A DNA stretch of 31,023 bases from Polaromonas sp. (GTDB taxonomy: Bacteria; Pseudomonadota; Gammaproteobacteria; Burkholderiales; Burkholderiaceae_C): contig JAQGMN010000142.1 of the NCBI GenBank assembly GCA_028292345.1, positions 1 through 31,023 on the forward strand, in the 5' to 3' direction. How positions within the stretch are numbered: position 1 is the first letter of the stretch; every line of letters begins with the position of its first letter. The position numbers were made by a program, and so were the translations under genes. Below the pieces are notes generated by a model that saw only the letters and a list, made by a program, of their open reading frames with translations, was not told the origin of the DNA and did no database searches. Below are positions 26,232 through 31,023 of this stretch, in pieces.

Positions 26232-27362
26232 ATGCAGATGAAATTGAAATTGACGGCGTTGGCAGCCCTTGCGATGGTGGCGGGCGTGGCTTCGGCGCAG
26301 GATGCTGTCGTGAAAATCGGCCATGTGGCACCGATGTCCGGTTCACAGGCGCATTACGGAAAAGACAATGAAAACGGCGCACGCATGGCTGTAGAAGAGT
26401 TGAACACCCAGAACATTGTCATCGGCGGAAAAAAAATCAAGTTCGAACTGGTGGCTGAAGACGATGCTGCCGATCCAAAACAGGGCACGGCCGCTGCACA
26501 GAAACTGTGCGACTCCAAAGTTGCGGGCGTGGTCGGCCATTTGAATTCGGGCACGACGATTCCTGCTTCCAAGGTCTACAACGATTGCGGCGTTCCGATG
26601 GTGACCGGTGCGGCCACCAACCCCAACCTGACCAAGCCAGGCTACAAGACCACTTACCGCATCATTGCGAACGACAACGCCCTCGGCGCCGGTCTGGCTT
26701 TCTATGCCGCCGATGCGCTGAAACTGAAAAAGGTCGCCATCATTGACGACCGCACGGCTTACGGCCAGGGCGTGGCCGACGTGTTCAAGAAAACGGCCCA
26801 GGCCAAGGGCATGACCGTGGTCGACGAGCAGTTCACCACCGACAAGGCCACCGACTTCATGGCCATTTTGACGGCTGTCAAGTCCAAGGCTCCTGACGCG
26901 ATCTTCTTCGGCGGCATGGATCCCCAGGGCGGCCCGATGCTGCGCCAGATGGAGCAATTGGGCATGAGCAACGTCAAGTTCTTTGGCGGTGACGGCATCT
27001 GCACCGCAGAGCTGGCCAAGCTGGCGGCCGGCGCCAAAACCATCGGCAACGTGGTTTGCGCCGAAGGCGGTGCGTCCCTGGCCAAAATGCCGGGCGGCGA
27101 AGCCTGGAAAAAGCGTTACGACGCCAAGTACCCCAACCAGTTCCAGGTTTACAGCCCTTACACCTATGACGCGACCTATCTCCTGGTTGATGCCATGAAG
27201 CGCGCCAATTCGACCGATCCCAAGGTGTACACGCCCGAGCTGATCAAGTCGAATTTCAAGGGCGTCACAACCACCATCGGTTTCGAGCCGAACGGCGAGT
27301 TGAAGAACCCGGCCATTACCTTGTATGTGTACAAGGACGGCAAGAAATCGGCCTTGAACTGA
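26232..27362 (+). CDS. livK: Branched-chain amino acid ABC transporter periplasmic binding protein (LivK-like)
   Basis: Periplasmic type I solute-binding protein of 376 residues, exported by a Sec signal peptide (residues 1-22: basic start, hydrophobic core, AxA cleavage before Gln23). The mature domain begins VKIGHVAPMSGSQAHYGKDNENG and contains the ligand-pocket segments GHLNSGTTIPASKVY and AIIDDRTAYGQGVADVF typical of LivJ/LivK proteins. The ATG follows CCGGAG at ~6 bases. The other transporter genes (livH, livM, livG, livF) are not in the window, so it works with components elsewhere. The 180-bp upstream stretch is AT-rich and should carry its promoter; no convincing -35/-10 pair could be fixed. 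A strong terminator ends the unit. Ligand cannot be fixed from the sequence. Confidence 0.93.
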   Translation: MQMKLKLTALAALAMVAGVASAQDAVVKIGHVAPMSGSQAHYGKDNENGARMAVEELNTQNIVIGGKKIKFELVAEDDAADPKQGTAAAQKLCDSKVAGVVGHLNSGTTIPASKVYNDCGVPMVTGAATNPNLTKPGYKTTYRIIANDNALGAGLAFYAADALKLKKVAIIDDRTAYGQGVADVFKKTAQAKGMTVVDEQFTTDKATDFMAILTAVKSKAPDAIFFGGMDPQGGPMLRQMEQLGMSNVKFFGGDGICTAELAKLAAGAKTIGNVVCAEGGASLAKMPGGEAWKKRYDAKYPNQFQVYSPYTYDATYLLVDAMKRANSTDPKVYTPELIKSNFKGVTTTIGFEPNGELKNPAITLYVYKDGKKSALN

Positions 27363-27440
27363 GCCCCGGCCTGCTGCCGCTCCTGACGCGTGGATGCCGG
27401 GCAGCGGCCAGTCGAAGCCAATAGTTCTTTCTGACCGAAA

Positions 27441-27473
27441 CGCCCTGCGCAAGAAATTGCGCAGGGCGTTTTT
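27441..27473 (+). terminator. Intrinsic terminator of livK
   Basis: A perfect 12-bp stem, CGCCCTGCGCAA (27441-27452) and TTGCGCAGGGCG (27457-27468), with a GAAA tetraloop, then five T on the plus strand. The minus-strand side lacks a clean T run, so it acts mainly for livK and only weakly for the convergent kinase gene. Confidence 0.95.
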
Positions 27474-27609
27474 CAATTGAAATTCAGGGTAGTCTGCAAT
27501 GTGGCCATTGCAGAATTCAAACGCCCCGCCAGCGCGGCGTCGATGCACGGCGTTCAACGGCCATGCAACGAACCTGCGTGGGTCCATGCATCCACCAGGA
27601 AGCGCGTCG

Positions 27610-29970
27610 TCAGGAAGTCCCCAGCGTCATTGCCCGCTTTGCAATCACATTGATCAACTCCTGAGGATCGAAAGGCTTGGTCAGGTGCAGGTCGAAGCCG
27701 GCGTGAATCGCCTTGAGGCGGTCGTCCTCCTGGCCCCATCCGGTGGCCGCAACCAGCAGGGGGAAATCTCCCTCGGGCTGGGAGCGTACGCGCAGCGCGA
27801 CTTCATAGCCATTGAGGCCCGGCATTCCGATGTCCAGCACCATGACGTCGGGTTTGAGCTGAATGGCCAGTGCAACTGCCTGAAGCCCATCATGCGCCGT
27901 GACCACCGTGTGGTCATCCAGCCGCAGGAGTTCAGCCAGCGTTTCAGCCGAATCCCGGTTGTCATCGGCAATCAGGACGGTGATGTTTCTGGCCGGATTG
28001 ACCGGCTGCTCAGCATGTTTAGCCGCCTTGCCGTCTACAACGTCATTCTGGCCGCAGGGAACGGAGACTTCAAACCGGCTGCCCCGACCGGGCCCGGCGC
28101 TGCGCGCTGAAATCTCGCCGCCGTGCAGTTCGACCAGCCCTTTGCACAGGGCCAGCCCGATGCCCAAACCACCTTCCGACCGATCAATGGCAGACTGCTC
28201 TTGGGCAAACATCTGAAACACTTTTTTCAGCGTCGCAGGGCTCATGCCGATGCCGTTGTCGGCCACGCCAAACACCAGCCGCGCGTCATCCATCCTGATG
28301 TCCAGGCTGATGGTTCCGCCGACGTCGGTGTATTTGGAGGCATTGTTCAGCAGGTTTGACAACACCTGCGACATCCGTACCGGATCGGCTTGAATTGACA
28401 ACGCCTGGTTGGGCCATGCGATGTTCAGGGTTTGGCGCTTCGCCTCAATGCCGGGCTGAGCCGCCTCCACAGCGCTTTCGGCCAGCAAGGCAACAGCCAC
28501 CGTGTCTTTCTTCAGGACCAGCCGGTGCTGCGTGATGCGTGCAATGTCGATCAGGTCATCGAGCAGATGGGCCATGTGGCTTGACTGGCGCTGGATGATG
28601 CTGGAGGCGCGTGTCCGCACGGCTTCGTCCGATCCGGCTGCCACCAGCAGCCGGGCGGCCGCGCGAATGGGCGCAAGCGGATTGCGCAGTTCATGCGCCA
28701 GGGTGGCCAGGAATTCGTCTTTCTGGCGGTCTGCATTGCGCAGGGCATCGGCAGTCCTTCGGGCATCCTCGATGTCGGTCGAGGTGCCGAACCAGCGCAG
28801 CACGCCGCCGTTGGCATCGCGCTGGGCAACTGCACGGGTGATGAACCAGTGGTAGATGCCGTCGTGCCGCCGCAGACGGTATTCGCCTTCCCATTCTTCA
28901 TGGCCGTCGTTCGCCTGCCATGCCGCAGCCCTGTCGTCGGGATGAACGGCGGCCATCCAGCCGCTGCCCAACGCATCCTGGGCATCCTGCCCTGTGTAGC
29001 GGGTCCATTGCGAATTCAGGCGTTCGATCGCGCCACCTGCACCGGCCATCCAGGAAATCGACGGAATGCTGTTGGAAAAAGCGAGCAGCGCTTCCTGGGC
29101 CTGGTGTTCCTGCGTGACGTCGTAACCCTGGACAAAAATGCCGTCGACCTGTCCCGTCGAATCCAGCAGCGGCTGGTAGACAAAATTGAGATAGGCCTCG
29201 CTCATGGAAACGCCGCGTTCCCGCTGGATCATGATGCGCACAGAGCGGCCCACATACGGTTCGCCGCTTTGGTAAACCTTGTTCAGCAGGTCAATGAAGC
29301 CCTGCCCGATCATTTCGGGCAGGGCTTGAGCCACCGGCTTGCCCAGCACTTCACGCAAACCTGTCAGTTGCAGGTAGGACTGGTTGGCAATCTCGAACAC
29401 ATGGTCAGGACCGCGCAGGACGGCGGTGAAGCCGGGCGCCTGGCGAAACAGCGCCTGCAGCCTTTGCTGTTGAACGCGCTGCTGCTTTTCCGCACGCACC
29501 ATGGCGGTGGTTTCAATGCAGGCGCAGTAAATGCCTGAGGTCGTGCCTTCGTCGTTCAACACCGGCGAGTATGAAAAGGTGAACCAGGCATCATCGTCAA
29601 ACCCATGGCGTCTCAGCCGGAGCGGCAGGTTTTCCATGTAGAACGATTCGCCGTCCAGTGCGCGCTGGACCAGCGGCATCAGATCGCCAAGCGCTTCATG
29701 CCACACTTTCACAAACGGCGTTCCCAGCGCCGCCGGGTGCTTGTCGCCCAGCACTTCTGCATAGCTGTCGTTGTAGAGCAAGGCCAATTGCGGCCCCCAG
29801 GCCACAAACATGGGAACTGCCGAACCCAGCATCAGGTGGACCACGGAGCGAAGCGACTGGGGCCACTGCCGGGGCTGGCCGAGCGAGGAGGCCGACCAGT
29901 CGTGGTCGCGCATTTGCTGCGCCATTTCGGTGTTGCCCACCAGAAAGGGCAGCTGTTTGTTAGCCTTCAT
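27610..29970 (-). CDS. Hybrid sensor histidine kinase with three PAS-like domains and a receiver domain
   Basis: A 786-residue signalling protein. It has three PAS-like domains at ~40-165 (FVAWGPQLALLYNDSYAEVLG), ~175-290 (FRQAPGFTAVLRGPDHVFEIANQSYL) and ~300-415 (WMAGAGGAIERLNSQWTRYTG). They are followed by a HisKA domain with His426 (AHELRNPLAPI), an HATPase domain (NNASKYTD, VADNGIGMS, GLGIGLALCKGLVELHGG) and a C-terminal receiver with Asp669-Asp670, phospho-acceptor Asp713 (VLDIGMPG) and Lys765. There is no signal peptide or membrane segment, so it is probably cytosolic. I chose the ATG at 29970 (MKANKQLPFLVG), where a PAS-kinase N-terminus is plausible; an in-frame ATG 228 bp upstream adds basic residues unlike a domain. 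No response regulator or HPt gene is near. Confidence 0.9.
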   Translation of the reverse strand: MKANKQLPFLVGNTEMAQQMRDHDWSASSLGQPRQWPQSLRSVVHLMLGSAVPMFVAWGPQLALLYNDSYAEVLGDKHPAALGTPFVKVWHEALGDLMPLVQRALDGESFYMENLPLRLRRHGFDDDAWFTFSYSPVLNDEGTTSGIYCACIETTAMVRAEKQQRVQQQRLQALFRQAPGFTAVLRGPDHVFEIANQSYLQLTGLREVLGKPVAQALPEMIGQGFIDLLNKVYQSGEPYVGRSVRIMIQRERGVSMSEAYLNFVYQPLLDSTGQVDGIFVQGYDVTQEHQAQEALLAFSNSIPSISWMAGAGGAIERLNSQWTRYTGQDAQDALGSGWMAAVHPDDRAAAWQANDGHEEWEGEYRLRRHDGIYHWFITRAVAQRDANGGVLRWFGTSTDIEDARRTADALRNADRQKDEFLATLAHELRNPLAPIRAAARLLVAAGSDEAVRTRASSIIQRQSSHMAHLLDDLIDIARITQHRLVLKKDTVAVALLAESAVEAAQPGIEAKRQTLNIAWPNQALSIQADPVRMSQVLSNLLNNASKYTDVGGTISLDIRMDDARLVFGVADNGIGMSPATLKKVFQMFAQEQSAIDRSEGGLGIGLALCKGLVELHGGEISARSAGPGRGSRFEVSVPCGQNDVVDGKAAKHAEQPVNPARNITVLIADDNRDSAETLAELLRLDDHTVVTAHDGLQAVALAIQLKPDVMVLDIGMPGLNGYEVALRVRSQPEGDFPLLVAATGWGQEDDRLKAIHAGFDLHLTKPFDPQELINVIAKRAMTLGTS

Positions 29971-29980
29971 GGCGTCAATT

Positions 29981-30232
29981 TTATCCGGCCTGTCCCGTGG
30001 AAAAGAAATCAGGCGTTTTGAATGGCGCAGGATGAAGCGTGCCGGTTGGGGTGCTGAATTTCCCCAATGCAAGCGTTCCGGGGCGCCAGCCATTGCTTTT
30101 TGCCTCCGCCGCCCGGTCTTGAAAATCCCCTTCCTCCCAGGCGCAATGCGCGCATTCGCCGTATGCTTTGAAAATGGCCTGATCCGCAGGCGAGTCATCT
30201 TCTCTTGCCCTGCGCATTCCAGCTTTGATCAT
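29981..30232 (-). CDS. Doubtful small ORF or remnant
   Basis: An 83-residue open frame with a CAHC pair (YGECAHCAWEEGDFQD). It lies in the 316-bp region between the kinase start and the divergent oxidoreductase, which holds no other gene candidate. Against it: about 57% GC at third positions, whereas the surrounding genes look much higher; no clear ribosome-binding site; no family that I recognise. It may be a decayed gene. The rest of the region should hold the promoters of both flanking genes, but I could not place them. Confidence 0.2.
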   Translation of the reverse strand: MIKAGMRRAREDDSPADQAIFKAYGECAHCAWEEGDFQDRAAEAKSNGWRPGTLALGKFSTPTGTLHPAPFKTPDFFSTGQAG

Positions 30233-30286
30233 TTGGCGCGGCGGACAACGCGCCGGCCCCCAACCTTTTTTTCAAAGGACAAGTGC

Positions 30287-31023
30287 ATGAACATCGAACA
30301 CATCGGCCTGATTGGCTATGGCGAGGTCGGCAAGATCTTCGGGAGCGGTCTGAAGGACCAGGCCGGCGTGGCCGCGGTGTCTGTCTGGGACCTGAAATTC
30401 AGCCATGCAGCGACGCAGGCGTCCGAGCTTGCCCATGCCGCTGCCGCTGGCGTGGTGGCCCAGCCGTCGATGCAGGCATTGTGCGAGGCCAGCGAACTGC
30501 TGATTTCGGCCGTGACGGCATCGAACACGCTGGCCGTGGCGCAGCAAGCGGCTTCCTTCGTGCGCGCAGGCACGGTCTTCCTTGACCTCAATTCCGCCTC
30601 GCCCGGGACCAAGCAGCAATGCGCCGCGGTGCTGGAGGCCGCGGGTGCGCACTATGTCGAGGCGGGCGTCATGACCTCGGTTCCGCCCTACGGCATCAGG
30701 GTGCCGATGGTGCTGGGCGGCGCCAGGGCGGAACAGCTCGCTTCCTTGCTGGCGGGCTTGGGCATGGATGCGCGTGCCGTGAGCGACCGGCTGGGCGTGG
30801 CCAGTGCCATCAAGATGTGCCGGAGCATCATGATCAAGGGACTCGAGGCCCTGGTGATCGAGAGCTATGCCACCGCGCGCGCCTATGGCGTCGAGGACCA
30901 GGTGCTGCCGACGCTGCAGGAAACCTTTCCCGGCATTGACTGGAGCGCGCAGGGCGCCTACTTTTTCAGCCGCGTCGCGCAGCACGGCCAGCGCCGGGCC
31001 GAGGAAATGCGCGAGTCGGCCAA
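30287..31023 (+). CDS. NAD(P)-dependent 6-phosphogluconate-dehydrogenase-like oxidoreductase (3' truncated)
   Basis: The first 245 codons are present; the gene runs off the window end. The Rossmann motif is IGLIGYGEVGKIF (Gly10, Gly12, Gly15), as in beta-hydroxyacid dehydrogenases. Then come LISAVTASNTL, DLNSASPGTKQQ, and YVEAGVMTSVPPYGIRVPMVLGG. A conserved lysine expected in the active site is Lys176 (ASAIKMCRSIMIKGLEALV). The SIMIKG-type helix and the following region fit the DUF1932-containing branch of the 6-phosphogluconate dehydrogenase superfamily, which includes sugar-acid and hydroxy-acid dehydrogenases. The ATG is preceded by AAGGAC. It is divergent from the kinase gene. Substrate unknown. 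Confidence 0.88.
   Translation, partial: MNIEHIGLIGYGEVGKIFGSGLKDQAGVAAVSVWDLKFSHAATQASELAHAAAAGVVAQPSMQALCEASELLISAVTASNTLAVAQQAASFVRAGTVFLDLNSASPGTKQQCAAVLEAAGAHYVEAGVMTSVPPYGIRVPMVLGGARAEQLASLLAGLGMDARAVSDRLGVASAIKMCRSIMIKGLEALVIESYATARAYGVEDQVLPTLQETFPGIDWSAQGAYFFSRVAQHGQRRAEEMRESA

Overview
The window is high-GC chromosomal DNA from a betaproteobacterium, most likely family Comamonadaceae (a Polaromonas- or Rhodoferax-like organism). This is inferred from the protein sequences, the gene order (rho-trxA, pepA-holC divergent from lptFG) and short interspersed repeats of a kind I associate with this family; no database search was possible. I see no tRNA, rRNA, CRISPR array, insertion sequence or prophage. 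Most genes are housekeeping; the unusual content lies in the repeats, a fused stress-type protein and a few small or unassigned reading frames.

Left part (1-9,800): rho and trxA on the minus strand, separated by a strong palindromic terminator. Divergent from trxA are addB and addA, the two subunits of a double-strand-break repair helicase-nuclease. They are separated by about 250 bp that hold two tandem ~99-bp repeat units. Next is a BaiN/HI0933-like flavoprotein.

Middle part (9,815-18,660): a minus-strand pair made of a dienelactone-hydrolase-like protein and a phosphoribosyltransferase-erythromycin esterase fusion; argA (first step of arginine synthesis); the divergent giant DEAH helicase hrpA; and a 52-residue DUF3309 membrane protein read towards hrpA across a bidirectional terminator.

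Right part (18,748-31,023): a minus-strand run lptF-lptG-cbiX-cysB-like regulator-methionine-type aminotransferase, which combines LPS export with a sulfur-metabolism group. Divergent from it is a translationally coupled chain pepA-holC-unknown ORF with ATGA overlaps. Then come a branched-chain amino acid binding protein with a textbook terminator, a three-PAS hybrid histidine kinase on the minus strand, and a 3'-truncated 6-phosphogluconate-dehydrogenase-like oxidoreductase with a DUF1932-type tail.

The most interesting signal is a degenerate ~60-bp repeat ending in a GCTAT-(A-rich)-ATAGC/GTAGC hairpin. I find five probable copies, and two of them lie in frame inside coding sequence (addB and hrpA), where they are translated as spacer peptides. 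hrpA also carries a second, proline-rich in-frame insertion. I found no clear undescribed defence or biosynthetic system.
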